Shown here one piece after another: positions 33,139 to 42,255 of a DNA stretch of 53,386 bases. The stretch comes from Motilimonas sp. E26 (GTDB taxonomy: Bacteria; Pseudomonadota; Gammaproteobacteria; Enterobacterales; CBDFNC01), in NCBI RefSeq assembly GCF_021278025.1, contig NZ_JAIBHJ010000027.1, positions 1 to 53,386 on the forward strand, in the 5' to 3' direction. How positions within the stretch are numbered: the first letter of the stretch is position 1; each line of letters opens with the position of its first letter. The translations under genes and the position numbers were made by a program. The notes under the pieces are model-generated. The model had not been told where the DNA came from. It saw only the letters and a program-made list of their open reading frames with translations, and did not search any database.

Positions 33139-34130
33139 AGACTGTATTAGTCACTGGTGCCGGTGGGTTTCTTGGCCTTGCCTTAACCAAACTACTGATC
33201 AGCAAAGGGATCAAGGTACATGCTTTGATCCGTCGTGATAACCCTGAGCTCTCAGATTTAGGCGCGATCATTTTTAAAGGCGATTTAATTGACTACCAAG
33301 CCATTGAAAATGCCGCTCAAGGCTGTGACACCGTGTTTCATGTTGCTTCTAAAGCCGGTGTGTGGGGTGCTGAAGCTGATTACATCGCTAGCAATATTTC
33401 TGGCACAAAACATGTCCTTGAAGTTTGCTTTGATCTTGGCATCCCACGTCTAATTTATACCAGTACACCCAGTGTTATTTTCTCTGGTCAAGACGAAAAT
33501 GGCGTTAACGAAACCGCGCCTTACAGCGCTCATCCACTTAATCATTATACTTCAACCAAGATAGCCGCTGAAAAAATGGTGCTAGCAGCCAATAGTTTTG
33601 AATTAAAGACGACAAGCTTAAGGCCTCATCTAATCTGGGGGCCTGGCGATCCACATCTTGTACCAAGGGTGATCAACAAAGCTAAACAAGGCCGATTGGC
33701 TTTGGTGGGCAAACAAGATAAGTTAGTAGATACGGTTTATGTCGATAATGCTGCCCTTGCCCACTACCAAGCAGCAATTGAACTTGAGAATGAAGCAAAG
33801 TGCGCGGGGAAAGCTTATTTCATTAGTAATGATGAGCCGGTGACCATGGCTGTCATGCTCAATCATATTTTGTCAGCAGCGGATTTACCGCCAGTAAACA
33901 AACGTGTCCCCGCGAGTATTGCTTACACCTTAGGACTAATACTTGAAGCTGTTTATGGATTGCTCAGTATTAAACAAGAGCCAGCCATGACCCGATTTGT
34001 CGCTCGTCAATTATCCACTGCACACTGGTTTGATATCAGCGCAGCAAAAAAAGATTTTGGCTATCTTCCTCAAGTCAATTTAAAGCAAGGAATGCTCAGG
34101 CTAGAAGCTTGGTTAGCAAATAAGACCTAG
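33135..34130 (+). CDS. oleD: OleD, NAD(P)H-dependent 2-alkyl-3-ketoacid reductase
   Basis: 331 residues, extended short-chain dehydrogenase of the 3-beta-HSD type. The nucleotide-binding TGAGGFLGLALTKLL lies near residues 7-21, and the active-site YxxxK appears as HYTSTKIAAEKM near 140, with STPSV upstream supplying the Ser. It reduces OleA's keto product to the beta-hydroxy acid used by OleC. The ATG overlaps the oleC stop (ATGA). The stop codon lies inside one arm of a long inverted repeat that separates the operon from the next, convergent gene. Confidence 0.92.
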   Translation: MKTVLVTGAGGFLGLALTKLLISKGIKVHALIRRDNPELSDLGAIIFKGDLIDYQAIENAAQGCDTVFHVASKAGVWGAEADYIASNISGTKHVLEVCFDLGIPRLIYTSTPSVIFSGQDENGVNETAPYSAHPLNHYTSTKIAAEKMVLAANSFELKTTSLRPHLIWGPGDPHLVPRVINKAKQGRLALVGKQDKLVDTVYVDNAALAHYQAAIELENEAKCAGKAYFISNDEPVTMAVMLNHILSAADLPPVNKRVPASIAYTLGLILEAVYGLLSIKQEPAMTRFVARQLSTAHWFDISAAKKDFGYLPQVNLKQGMLRLEAWLANKT

Positions 34131-34188
34131 GGTCTGTTGATTTTTGTTCGAGAGGGGACACCTTGTCTAAAAGATCAACAAACCCTAG
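34127..34188. repeat. Inverted repeat spanning the oleD stop
   Basis: CTAGGGTCTGTTGAT (34127-34141) and ATCAACAAACCCTAG (34174-34188) match at 14 of 15 positions around a 32-base loop. No U-run follows either side, so it may be a miniature palindromic element or a weak bidirectional terminator between convergent genes. The GGGTCTGTTGA start looks like an IS-type end, but I cannot assign it. Confidence 0.5.
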
Positions 34189-34191
34189 TTA

Positions 34192-34683
34192 CTAGTAATG
34201 ATTACGCATTTCAAATTCAAAAGTAACGTCCTCAGTTATTTCAGCTTGGCTTAAACTTAACTTCATTTGCCAGATCATTTTCTCGGTAATGCATGCCCCC
34301 AATAGAAGCTCTCCTTGCCAAGACTGGTTGGTCTGCCCCGCTTCAAAAATAACCGGAATGGTTCCCATAAACATATCTTTACCTACTAATACAGCTTTAT
34401 TGATACTGACACCAGGAGGAAGAGTCAGCGACAGTGGTAACGGCGTTTCGGCTAATACCTGTGCGTCTTGCTCTGATTGGATCGTGACCACGCCATTTAA
34501 CTTAGATAAATTCACTTTACAGCCGCGAGCGAAATCACATAAATTTGATTCTTTACTGGGCTGATGCATAGCAGGGCTATTGCGCTCTTGGTTAGATTGT
34601 TGATATGTCCGGTAGGAGAAGGCGCTGATTAAAACCACCAATACAAAAACAATTTGTATGACTCTTTTTAGCTCTAACTTCAT
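34192..34683 (-). CDS. Membrane-anchored hypothetical protein
   Basis: 163 residues. An N-terminal hydrophobic helix, VIQIVFVLVVLISAFSY (about 8-24), with a basic residue before it, fits a signal anchor. The rest is a small periplasmic domain with two Cys close together (NLCDFARGCKVNL near 48-56) and one later (GACITEKM), predicted beta-rich. It is convergent with oleD and divergent from ccoN. Overall shape (one TM, small Cys-containing beta domain) resembles copper-handling or FixH-like proteins, but no motif proves that. Family not recognised. Confidence 0.55.
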   Translation of the reverse strand: MKLELKRVIQIVFVLVVLISAFSYRTYQQSNQERNSPAMHQPSKESNLCDFARGCKVNLSKLNGVVTIQSEQDAQVLAETPLPLSLTLPPGVSINKAVLVGKDMFMGTIPVIFEAGQTNQSWQGELLLGACITEKMIWQMKLSLSQAEITEDVTFEFEMRNHY

Positions 34684-34973
34684 GTCAAATAACTTCCTAT
34701 TAACCCTATATTGTGTAGGTTTTAATCAATTGCTGTTTTCTTGGACAGATATAGTTAACAAATTTGTTCTCCATTAACAATTTAGCCTCAGTCTGACTGT
34801 CATTGTATCGCTTTCTGCAGTAGAATTCGCACCGAATATCGTGTTTTTAAAACTCCTAATCTTTACAAAGTGCGGGGTAGCCAGTTTTAATGTAAGGCAC
34901 ATATTTGCTAATTGTTTCGTGAATAACCTTTAATTTACGTGGTAACAATGGACAGCAGTGGAAGCATAATAAA
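34684..34973. promoter_or_regulatory. Divergent control region upstream of ccoN
   Basis: About 290 non-coding bases between a minus-strand gene and ccoN. A perfect 12-bp palindrome, AACAAATTTGTT, lies at 34757-34768. I found no full FNR site (TTGAT-N4-ATCAA), only an ATCAA half-site near 34725, although cbb3 operons are often FNR/Anr-controlled. Confidence 0.35.
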
Positions 34974-36401
34974 ATGACAAGCCATATAGAAACTCAACCT
35001 GACTACAACTACACAGTTGTACGCCAATTTACCGTGATGACTATCATCTGGGGTATTGTTGGCATGAGTCTCGGTGTGTTAATTGCAGCCCAATTAATTT
35101 GGCCAGCATTAAACTTCGAGACCCCTTGGCTAACTTATAGCCGTTTACGCCCTCTTCACACCAATGCCGTAATTTTTGCTTTCGGTGTTTGTGCTTTGAT
35201 GGCAACCTCCTTTTACGTGGTACAACGTACCTGTCAAACAAGATTGTTTGGTGGTCCTCTGGCACAAGCTGTGTTCTGGGGCTGGCAATTAGTGATCTTA
35301 TTGGCTGCCATCACTTTACCTATGGGTTACACCACAAGTAAAGAATATGCCGAGCTTGAATGGCCTATCGATATTCTTATCGCGGTTGTCTGGGTGATGT
35401 ATGCGGTGGTGTTCTTTGGCACGATCGTCAAACGTAAGACATCGCATATCTACGTTGCCAACTGGTTCTTTGGTGCATTTATCATCACAGTAGCAGTCCT
35501 TCATATTGTTAACAGTGCGGCAGTGCCTGTGGCAATGATGAAGTCTTACTCTGTGTACGCTGGTGCAGTAGACGCCATGGTACAGTGGTGGTACGGCCAT
35601 AACGCCGTAGGTTTCTTATTAACCGCTGGTTTCTTGGGTATGATGTATTACTTTGTGCCAAAACAAGCTGGCCGTCCTGTTTACTCATACCGTTTATCCA
35701 TTGTGCATTTCTGGGCGTTAACCTCGGTTTATATCTGGGCGGGTCCTCACCATCTGCACTATACTGCTTTACCTGACTGGGCTCAGTCCCTTGGTATGGT
35801 AATGTCTTTGATTCTTTTCGCTCCATCTTGGGGTGGTATGATCAATGGTATTATGACGCTATCAGGCGCATGGCATAAATTGCGTTATGACCCTATCTTG
35901 CGTTTCCTTATTGTTTCATTGTCTTTCTACGGTATGTCTACCTTCGAAGGCCCGATGATGGCAATAAAAACGGTTAATGCCCTGTCTCACTATACCGATT
36001 GGACCATTGGCCACGTACACTCTGGTGCACTAGGCTGGGTGGCAATGGTATCTATTGGCGCCGTTTACCATCTGATCCCGAATCTATTTGGCCAAGGCAA
36101 TATGTATAGCACCAAATTAGTGAATGTGCATTTCTGGTTAGCAACAGTAGGTACTGTGCTTTATATCGTTGCAATGTGGATTTCTGGTGTAATGCAGGGC
36201 TTGATGTGGCGTGCGGTGAACGCTGACGGTACGTTGACTTACAGCTTTGTTGAATCACTGCAAGCCTCGTACCCGTTCTATTTCGTTCGTTTCTTAGGCG
36301 GCGCTATCTTCTTATCGGGCATGTTGCTTATGGCATACAATGCTTATAAGACAATTGTTGCACCTAAAGGCTCTTTGCAGCCTGCACCGCAACCAGCATA
36401 A
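34974..36401 (+). CDS. ccoN: CcoN, catalytic subunit of cbb3-type cytochrome c oxidase
   Basis: 475 residues, a multi-pass (about 12 TM) heme-copper oxidase subunit I. Heme and copper ligand histidines are visible: [15 protein letters not shown] near 58-72 for low-spin heme, [10 protein letters not shown] near 206 for Cu[18 protein letters not shown] near 256 for the CuB His pair, and [11 protein letters not shown] near 345 for the heme histidines. It reduces O2 to water at high affinity under low oxygen. First gene of ccoNOQP with normal spacing; its ribosome site is weak. Confidence 0.97.
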   Translation: MTSHIETQPDYNYTVVRQFTVMTIIWGIVGMSLGVLIAAQLIWPALNFETPWLTYSRLRPLHTNAVIFAFGVCALMATSFYVVQRTCQTRLFGGPLAQAVFWGWQLVILLAAITLPMGYTTSKEYAELEWPIDILIAVVWVMYAVVFFGTIVKRKTSHIYVANWFFGAFIITVAVLHIVNSAAVPVAMMKSYSVYAGAVDAMVQWWYGHNAVGFLLTAGFLGMMYYFVPKQAGRPVYSYRLSIVHFWALTSVYIWAGPHHLHYTALPDWAQSLGMVMSLILFAPSWGGMINGIMTLSGAWHKLRYDPILRFLIVSLSFYGMSTFEGPMMAIKTVNALSHYTDWTIGHVHSGALGWVAMVSIGAVYHLIPNLFGQGNMYSTKLVNVHFWLATVGTVLYIVAMWISGVMQGLMWRAVNADGTLTYSFVESLQASYPFYFVRFLGGAIFLSGMLLMAYNAYKTIVAPKGSLQPAPQPA

Positions 36402-36413
36402 GGAGTAGCCATA

Positions 36414-37052
36414 ATGAAACATGAAAAAGTCGAAAAGAACATTGGCTTGATGGCTATTTTGATTGTAATTGCAATCAGTTTTGGTGGCCTAGCGGAAATT
36501 ACCCCGCTTATTTTCCAAAAAGAAACCACCCAGCCAATTGAAGGCCTGCGTCCTTATAGTGCGCTTGAACTAGAAGGCCGTGACATCTATATCCGTGAAG
36601 GTTGTACTGTATGCCACAGCCAAATGATCCGCCCGTTTCGTAGTGAAACAGAACGCTACGGTCACTATAGTGTGGCTGGTGAACACGTTTGGGAACACCC
36701 ATTTTTATGGGGATCTAAACGTACTGGCCCAGACTTAGCGCGTGTTGGACAGCGTTACTCGGATGATTGGCATCGTGCTCACTTAATCGATCCTCGCTCG
36801 GTTGTGCCGGAATCTAATATGCCTGCTTTCCCTTGGTTAGAGGTAAATGAATTAGACGGCCAATTGACCGCTAAGAAGATGGAAGTCTTCAACATGTTGA
36901 CGAAAGGTAGCTGGCATACTGATGAACAAGGGAATGAAATTCCTTTGTATTCAGCGCAAGATATTGCGGCAGCTTCTGATGCAGTTAAAGGTAAAACAGA
37001 AATGGATGCCTTAATTGCTTATCTTCAGTCTCTTGGTCATGCACTTAAATAA
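36414..37052 (+). CDS. ccoO: CcoO, monoheme cytochrome c subunit of cbb3 oxidase
   Basis: 212 residues. One N-terminal membrane helix ([19 protein letters not shown]) is followed by a periplasmic cytochrome c domain with CTVCH at about residues 63-67 in [15 protein letters not shown], and a later Met ligand in [11 protein letters not shown]. It passes electrons to CcoN. The ATG follows AAGGAG by eight bases and lies 12 bases after the ccoN stop. Normal length for the family. Confidence 0.97.
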   Translation: MKHEKVEKNIGLMAILIVIAISFGGLAEITPLIFQKETTQPIEGLRPYSALELEGRDIYIREGCTVCHSQMIRPFRSETERYGHYSVAGEHVWEHPFLWGSKRTGPDLARVGQRYSDDWHRAHLIDPRSVVPESNMPAFPWLEVNELDGQLTAKKMEVFNMLTKGSWHTDEQGNEIPLYSAQDIAAASDAVKGKTEMDALIAYLQSLGHALK

Positions 37053-37063
37053 AGGTAGTTAAT

Positions 37064-37255
37064 ATGGATTACGGAACATTCAGTGGCTTATATACCGGAT
37101 TTTTAATTGTAATCTTTATTGGCATTATCGCCTGGGCTTATAGCAATAAACGCAAGCCTTCTTTTGATGAAGCGGCAAACCTCGTGTTTGCCGATGATGA
37201 AAAGTTTGCCAATAAGCCAAGTGCCGACAATAAAAACGCAGGAGCGAATTTATAA
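37064..37255 (+). CDS. ccoQ: CcoQ, small cbb3 oxidase subunit
   Basis: 63 residues: a single membrane helix, LYTGFLIVIFIGIIAWAY, followed by a polar tail with NKRKPSFDEAANLVF, as usual for CcoQ/FixQ. It stabilises the cbb3 complex. The ATG follows AAGG closely, and its stop overlaps the ccoP start by one base (TAATG). Confidence 0.95.
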   Translation: MDYGTFSGLYTGFLIVIFIGIIAWAYSNKRKPSFDEAANLVFADDEKFANKPSADNKNAGANL

Positions 37256-38229
37256 TGAGTACTTTTTGGAGTATTTGGATAACCGTAATCACTCTTACTG
37301 TGATTATAGGTTGTGCGGTTATTTTGTACTGGTGTGCAAAAGACAAAATGGGTGTTCAAGAAGGTGAGTCCATGGGACATACTTTCGATGGCATCGAAGA
37401 ACTAAACACTGGTTTACCTAAATGGTGGGTTGGCTTGTTTGTTTTCACTATTGTTGGGGCGTTAGTTTACGTATTAATGTTCCCTTCTTTTGGTGGTTTT
37501 GGTAACGGCTTGTTGGGCTGGACCAGTGCTGATCAGGATATTGTGTCAAAACAGGACTCCATTAACCGTGCTGCAACGTCTACTTCGCAATATCAACGTG
37601 AAATGAATAAGGCCGATGAATTATATGGCGAAGTATTTAAAGGTTTAACTCATGATGCGCAAGGACAGTACTTGCCTGTTGAAGAAGTTGCTAATAATAC
37701 TGAAGCGGTAAAAGTTGGCCAACGTTTATTCTTGCAGAACTGTGCTCAATGTCATGGCTCTGATGCTCGTGGCGCGAAAGGCTTCCCTAACCTAACGGAT
37801 AATGATTGGTTATACGGCGGTACTGGCGATATCATTAAGACAACGCTAATGGAAGGTCGTAAAGGTAACATGCCAATTCGCGGCCTACTAAGTGAAGAGC
37901 AACTGGATAAAGAAGGTTTAACTAACCTAACATCTTATGTGCTTAGCCTAAGCGGCCGTAAAGTGAACGCGATTGAGGCTCAAAAAGGTAAAGAATTATT
38001 CGGTACCTGTATGGGCTGTCACGGTGCGGATGGTAAAGGCATGCAAGCTTTAGGTGCACCTAATCTAACCGACAACGTTTGGTTATATGGCGGTAGCCGC
38101 AAAGATGTTGAAACCACACTGCTACATGGCCGTAATGGTGTTATGCCAGCGTGGAAAGATATTTTAGGTGAAGATAAAGTACATATCATCGCTGCCTATG
38201 TTTACTCTCTTTCAAACGAAAAAGAATAA
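37255..38229 (+). CDS. ccoP: CcoP, diheme cytochrome c subunit of cbb3 oxidase
   Basis: 324 residues. Two N-terminal membrane helices (about 5-27 and 58-80) fit the long gammaproteobacterial CcoP, followed by two cytochrome c domains with CAQCH near 162 and CMGCH near 250. Met ligands are in KGNMPIRG and GVMPAWKD. It accepts electrons from soluble or membrane cytochrome c and feeds CcoO. A strong terminator lies 16 bases after the stop, so the structural operon ends here. Confidence 0.97.
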   Translation: MSTFWSIWITVITLTVIIGCAVILYWCAKDKMGVQEGESMGHTFDGIEELNTGLPKWWVGLFVFTIVGALVYVLMFPSFGGFGNGLLGWTSADQDIVSKQDSINRAATSTSQYQREMNKADELYGEVFKGLTHDAQGQYLPVEEVANNTEAVKVGQRLFLQNCAQCHGSDARGAKGFPNLTDNDWLYGGTGDIIKTTLMEGRKGNMPIRGLLSEEQLDKEGLTNLTSYVLSLSGRKVNAIEAQKGKELFGTCMGCHGADGKGMQALGAPNLTDNVWLYGGSRKDVETTLLHGRNGVMPAWKDILGEDKVHIIAAYVYSLSNEKE

Positions 38230-38245
38230 ATATTAAATCTTGCTC

Positions 38246-38274
38246 AAAACCCCGAATTTTCGGGGTTTTTTTTT
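38246..38274 (+). terminator. Rho-independent terminator after ccoP
   Basis: AAAACCCCGAA / TTTTCGGGGTTTT stem ending in a run of nine T on the plus strand. It separates ccoNOQP from the assembly genes fixH-ccoI-ccoS, which should therefore have their own promoter or depend on read-through. Confidence 0.92.
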
Positions 38275-38318
38275 GCCTTTTTGTTACACTCCATTAGTCC
38301 AATTTAAGGAGTATTTTG

Positions 38319-38801
38319 GTGAAAAATAAATGGTACCAACAAGCCCCCGTGTGGCTCATTATCCTCTTACCTCTTTCCGCCGTCATCGCCGGTATTTCGA
38401 CCGTTATCATTGCCCATAATAATAAGGTGGATTTAGTCGCTGAAGATCATGTCAAAACAGGCAAAGCCATTCATGCTGATCTGTCCAAGTCAGAACAAGC
38501 CGTTAAATTAGGGATTTCACTCGATCTGACACTTGATGGCACATCGGGCCTTATTTCTTTTAATGGCGGACAATATCAACCAGGACAGGTACTAAAACTG
38601 AGTTTTTACCATGCTACACTTGCTGAGAATGATTTTAACTTAATGTTATCGGCCGATGCCTCAGGCGTTTATCGCTTTGATTTAGACCAAGCTATTGATG
38701 GTAAATGGGCAACGCGAATTGAGCCATTCGATGGCAGTTGGCGTGTACAAGAAGATATCGAATTTCCTACGGGAAAGGTTACGTTAGATGGTAAACAGTG
38801 A
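38319..38801 (+). CDS. fixH: FixH/CcoH family protein, cbb3 oxidase assembly
   Basis: 160 residues from the GTG at 38319, seven bases after AAGGAG; an in-frame TTG one codon earlier is too close to that site. One N-terminal membrane helix (VWLIILLPLSAVIAGIST) and a periplasmic beta domain fit FixH. FixH-type proteins are needed for stable cbb3 oxidase assembly, working with the copper ATPase CcoI. It overlaps ccoI by 14 bases, consistent with a shared transcript. Confidence 0.88.
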   Translation: MKNKWYQQAPVWLIILLPLSAVIAGISTVIIAHNNKVDLVAEDHVKTGKAIHADLSKSEQAVKLGISLDLTLDGTSGLISFNGGQYQPGQVLKLSFYHATLAENDFNLMLSADASGVYRFDLDQAIDGKWATRIEPFDGSWRVQEDIEFPTGKVTLDGKQ

Positions 38802-41181
38802 CACATTGGGCTGTTTTCATTGCGGTGAGCCTGTGCCAGAAAACAGCCATTTTTCCGTTGAGTTTGACGGAGATTCTAAACCTATGTGCTGCCCCGGTTG
38901 TGAAGCTGTGGCGGAAACAATTATTAAGAGTGGTTTATCGTCATACTACCACCACCGCACTGAGCCAGCGCAAAAAGCGGATCAGTTAGTTCCAGAAGCA
39001 CTGCAATCTCTTGATTTATACGATCTTGAAGAGATTCAAAATGATTTTGTCGCCCTAAACAAAGATTTACAAGAAGTCATGGTGTCTATCGATGGCATTA
39101 CTTGTGCAGCTTGTGCTTGGTTAATTGAAAAACAGCTTCGCGTTATACCGGGGCTGACTTTTATTAATGTAAATACGACATTGCATCGCGCAATTATCCG
39201 CTGGGATCCCAATCAGCTAAAACTCAGTGATATATTAAAAGCCATCGCCACGGTGGGATATCGCGCTCATCCTTTTCAGGCGGACGATCAAGAAAAGCAA
39301 TATCGTGAGCAAGTAAAATCCTACATGAAACGCATTGGTTTGGCGGGTATCGCCACAATGCAAGTGATGATGTTTGCAGTCGCCCTTTATGCCGACTTAT
39401 TCACCGGAATGGAAGACCAGTTTCGTCAATATTTCCGCTGGGTCAGTTTGATCATGGCCACACCGGTATTACTCTATAGCGCCCAGCCATTTTATTTTAA
39501 TGCATTGAGAAATATCCGTAACGGCACTTTAGGGATGGATATTCCCGTTTCGATTGCCCTACTCGGCGCCTATATCGCCTCAACCTACGCCACTATTATG
39601 GGCACGGGGGAAGTATTCTTTGAATCTATTTCTATGTTTACTTTCTTTTTGCTCATTGGCCGTATGCTTGAACTTAGGGCTCGGCGCAAAGCATCGGAAA
39701 GCGGTAATAATCTCGCGAAGCTGATGCCTAAAATGGCGTGGCTTAAAGAAGGTGATGAACTTAAACACGTCCCCGCAAAATTATTACAGGTTGAACAAGT
39801 TGTACTGGTTAAGCCTGGTGAAACAATCCCAGCCGATGGCATCATTATTGCCGGTAAATCAACCGTCGAAGAATCAATGCTGACGGGAGAGCATATCCCG
39901 GTACTGAAACAAATTGAGGCGGCGGTATACGCAGGAACCATTAATTTAGAGAGTCCGTTGACCATTCAAGTTAAAGAGACAGGTCAAAGTACATTGATCG
40001 CGGATATCATTCGGTTACAAGATTTAGCTCAAGCCGAAAAGCCTCGCATTCAAGTCATTGCAGATTTAGTTTCACGATACTTTGTCGGCGCACTGTTAAT
40101 TGTTTCTGCAGTCACTTACACCAGCTGGATGTTTATTGCGCCCGAGCATGCTTTCTGGATCACTCTATCGGTGTTGGTGGCTACCTGTCCATGTGCATTG
40201 GGTTTGGCTACGCCAACCGCATTAACTTGTGCCACCGCCAGTTTAAATCGCTTAGGCGTGTTAATTCGCAAGAACCATGTACTTGAAACCTTAGCAAAAG
40301 CAGATCACTTCATTTTTGATAAAACAGGCACCCTAACACAAGGAAAGTTTAGTGTTGTTAATACGTATTTGTATGGCGAGCTAAGCCAAGAGCAAGTTCT
40401 CGGCTTAGCTAGCGCATTAGAGCATCACTCTGAACACCCTATTGGCCGTGCATTTCACCCTTTCAAACAAAATAATATCCAGGTCGATTCTGTCACTAAC
40501 TTACCTGGAGAAGGCTTAACAGGTTATTATCAAGGTAAATTACTGCGACTTGGTAACCCTGTATTTTGTCAACAAGCTAACCCTATTGATAGCCAGCTTT
40601 TAGTGATTATGCTGACGATTGATGCGGAATTAGTGGCTATTTTTGAGTTAGATGATGCACTTAGAAATGACGCTCAAGCCTGTTTAACTCAGTTTCATCA
40701 GGCTAATGTGCAAACCACAATGCTAACTGGTGACGGCTCTTATCAAGCGCAAAGCGTTGCGGATAAACTCAATATAAAGCAAGTTATATCTGGCGTTACT
40801 CCCGCACAAAAGCTTGCCGCCGTACAAAATTTCCAGCAACAAGGCAGTGTTACTCTGATGGTGGGCGATGGTATCAATGATGCGCCAGTGTTGTCTCAGG
40901 CTCATGTTTCAGTTGCAATAGGCAGTGGCACCGATGTCGCTAAAAATTCCGCTGACGTTATCTTATTAGGCGATTCTTTAAATAAACTTGCGCAAGCACG
41001 AAATTTAGCCATTAAAACACGCACTATAATTCGAGAAAACTTAGGCCTATCATTAGGCTATAACTTATTAATCTTACCGCTTGCTGCAACAGGGCATGTC
41101 CCACCTTATATTGCCGCGCTGGGTATGTCATTAAGCTCTGTAGTAGTCGTTTCAAACTCTTTAAGGCTGTTAAAAAAATGA
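38788..41181 (+). CDS. ccoI: CcoI/FixI, copper-transporting P-type ATPase for cbb3 oxidase assembly
   Basis: 797 residues. The N-terminus has a Cys-rich metal region (GCFHCGEPVP and CCPGCEAVAE), then a metal-binding domain with GITCAACAWLIEKQ near 104-117. The membrane copper site CPCALGLATPTA lies near 471, the phosphorylated Asp is in DKTGTLTQG near 512, and the hinge MVGDGINDAPVL is near 691. Eight membrane helices are expected. FixI-type ATPases export Cu(I) slowly for insertion into CcoN rather than for detoxification. The ATG lies inside the fixH end, and its stop overlaps ccoS (ATGA). Confidence 0.95.
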   Translation: MVNSDTLGCFHCGEPVPENSHFSVEFDGDSKPMCCPGCEAVAETIIKSGLSSYYHHRTEPAQKADQLVPEALQSLDLYDLEEIQNDFVALNKDLQEVMVSIDGITCAACAWLIEKQLRVIPGLTFINVNTTLHRAIIRWDPNQLKLSDILKAIATVGYRAHPFQADDQEKQYREQVKSYMKRIGLAGIATMQVMMFAVALYADLFTGMEDQFRQYFRWVSLIMATPVLLYSAQPFYFNALRNIRNGTLGMDIPVSIALLGAYIASTYATIMGTGEVFFESISMFTFFLLIGRMLELRARRKASESGNNLAKLMPKMAWLKEGDELKHVPAKLLQVEQVVLVKPGETIPADGIIIAGKSTVEESMLTGEHIPVLKQIEAAVYAGTINLESPLTIQVKETGQSTLIADIIRLQDLAQAEKPRIQVIADLVSRYFVGALLIVSAVTYTSWMFIAPEHAFWITLSVLVATCPCALGLATPTALTCATASLNRLGVLIRKNHVLETLAKADHFIFDKTGTLTQGKFSVVNTYLYGELSQEQVLGLASALEHHSEHPIGRAFHPFKQNNIQVDSVTNLPGEGLTGYYQGKLLRLGNPVFCQQANPIDSQLLVIMLTIDAELVAIFELDDALRNDAQACLTQFHQANVQTTMLTGDGSYQAQSVADKLNIKQVISGVTPAQKLAAVQNFQQQGSVTLMVGDGINDAPVLSQAHVSVAIGSGTDVAKNSADVILLGDSLNKLAQARNLAIKTRTIIRENLGLSLGYNLLILPLAATGHVPPYIAALGMSLSSVVVVSNSLRLLKK

Positions 41182-41414
41182 GCATTATATTTACTCTGAT
41201 CCCTATCGCCATTTTATTCGTCTCGATTGCGGTCGCCTTGTTTTTTTGGGCGGTAAAAACAGATCAATTTGAAGACTTAGATCGAGAAGGGGTTAATATT
41301 TTGTTTGATGAAGACAAACCATCAGCTGAGCATTTAGCAAACAAAGCCAATGCTCGCGAACATTTAGCGGACCAAACTAACGCCTCGGAGCAAGGCAAGC
41401 CGAATAATGGCTGA
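41178..41414 (+). CDS. ccoS: CcoS, small cbb3 oxidase assembly protein
   Basis: 78 residues. One membrane helix, TLIPIAILFVSIAVALFFWAV, followed by the family signature QFEDLDREG and ILFDED. CcoS is needed for cofactor (heme, copper) insertion into cbb3 oxidase. The 3' part contains a small Ala/Asn-rich repeat (HLANKANAREHLADQTNA), longer than the CcoS tails I recall. It overlaps ccoI by four bases and the next gene by eight. Confidence 0.93.
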   Translation: MSIIFTLIPIAILFVSIAVALFFWAVKTDQFEDLDREGVNILFDEDKPSAEHLANKANAREHLADQTNASEQGKPNNG

Positions 41415-42093
41415 TTTTTACGCTGCCGTATTCATTGGCTTACTTGGTGCAGGTCACTGTCTTGCTATGTGTGGTGGTGTTGCCAGCGCCATGACCTTTT
41501 CTATCGAGCAACAGCAGCGCTCTGCCCGTCAGCTATTAGCTATTTTGTTTTATAATCTTGGTCGAGGGATCAGTTATATCGTTGCAGGGATGATTATAGC
41601 CGGCGGCGCCGCCGCACTAAGCCAATTTTTTGAGATTAAGTCTGCGTTACTTTGGCTACGCTTGCTTTCCGCAATAATGATGCTACTGCTGGCGTTGTAT
41701 ATCAGCAAAATATGGCAAGGCTTACAAAGAATTGAGGCTCTAGGTCACTATTTATGGCGTATTATTCAGCCATTAGCTGCACATTTAATGCCAATAAAAC
41801 ATCCATTAATGGCCCTGCCCTTTGGCATCGTTTGGGGGTGGTTGCCTTGTGGCTTAGTCTACTCAAGTCTGTCATGGGCGGCGGTGAGCGGCAGTGCACT
41901 ACAAGGCGGATTAATTATGGCTGGTTTTGCGCTAGGAACTTTCCCTGCAATGTTTAGCTTAGGTTTATTTTCTAACTATTTAAAAAACCTACTCAATTCA
42001 CTTTGGTTTCGCTGGATTGGCAGCACGATGCTTGCACTATACGCGGTACACACTGGTTACATAGCGTTAAGACAAATGCAATATATTCAATAG
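41407..42093 (+). CDS. TauE/SafE-like DsbD_2 family membrane protein of the cbb3 assembly cluster
   Basis: 228 residues with about six membrane helices. Two Cys motifs, GAGHCLAMCGG near 15-25 and WLPCGLVYSS near 142-151, are as in the cytochrome-biogenesis DsbD_2 group often annotated sulfite exporter TauE/SafE. The conserved place after ccoS suggests a role in cbb3 maturation, perhaps redox or copper handling across the inner membrane, rather than sulfite export; this is inference from context. It overlaps ccoS by eight bases and is followed by 130 bases carrying the fnr promoter. Confidence 0.85.
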   Translation: MADFYAAVFIGLLGAGHCLAMCGGVASAMTFSIEQQQRSARQLLAILFYNLGRGISYIVAGMIIAGGAAALSQFFEIKSALLWLRLLSAIMMLLLALYISKIWQGLQRIEALGHYLWRIIQPLAAHLMPIKHPLMALPFGIVWGWLPCGLVYSSLSWAAVSGSALQGGLIMAGFALGTFPAMFSLGLFSNYLKNLLNSLWFRWIGSTMLALYAVHTGYIALRQMQYIQ

Positions 42094-42222
42094 ATAAACC
42101 AACGCCTTGAGTAATAAACTAAATATCCGTTTTTTTTGTTACTTTAACCGTCTTTTATACGTTCTGTCACAGAATCTTAAATCGTATTGACTATATGATT
42201 CCGAGCAATAAATGTTACAATA

Positions 42223-42236
42223 TTGATATATATCAA
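42223..42236 (+). promoter_or_regulatory. Perfect FNR box upstream of fnr
   Basis: TTGATATATATCAA matches the FNR/Anr consensus TTGAT-N4-ATCAA at every fixed position and ends 19 bases before the fnr ATG. So close to the start it probably overlaps the transcription start, which fits self-repression by anaerobic Fnr. Confidence 0.88.
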
Positions 42237-42255
42237 GTGGAGATTTCGGGTAATT

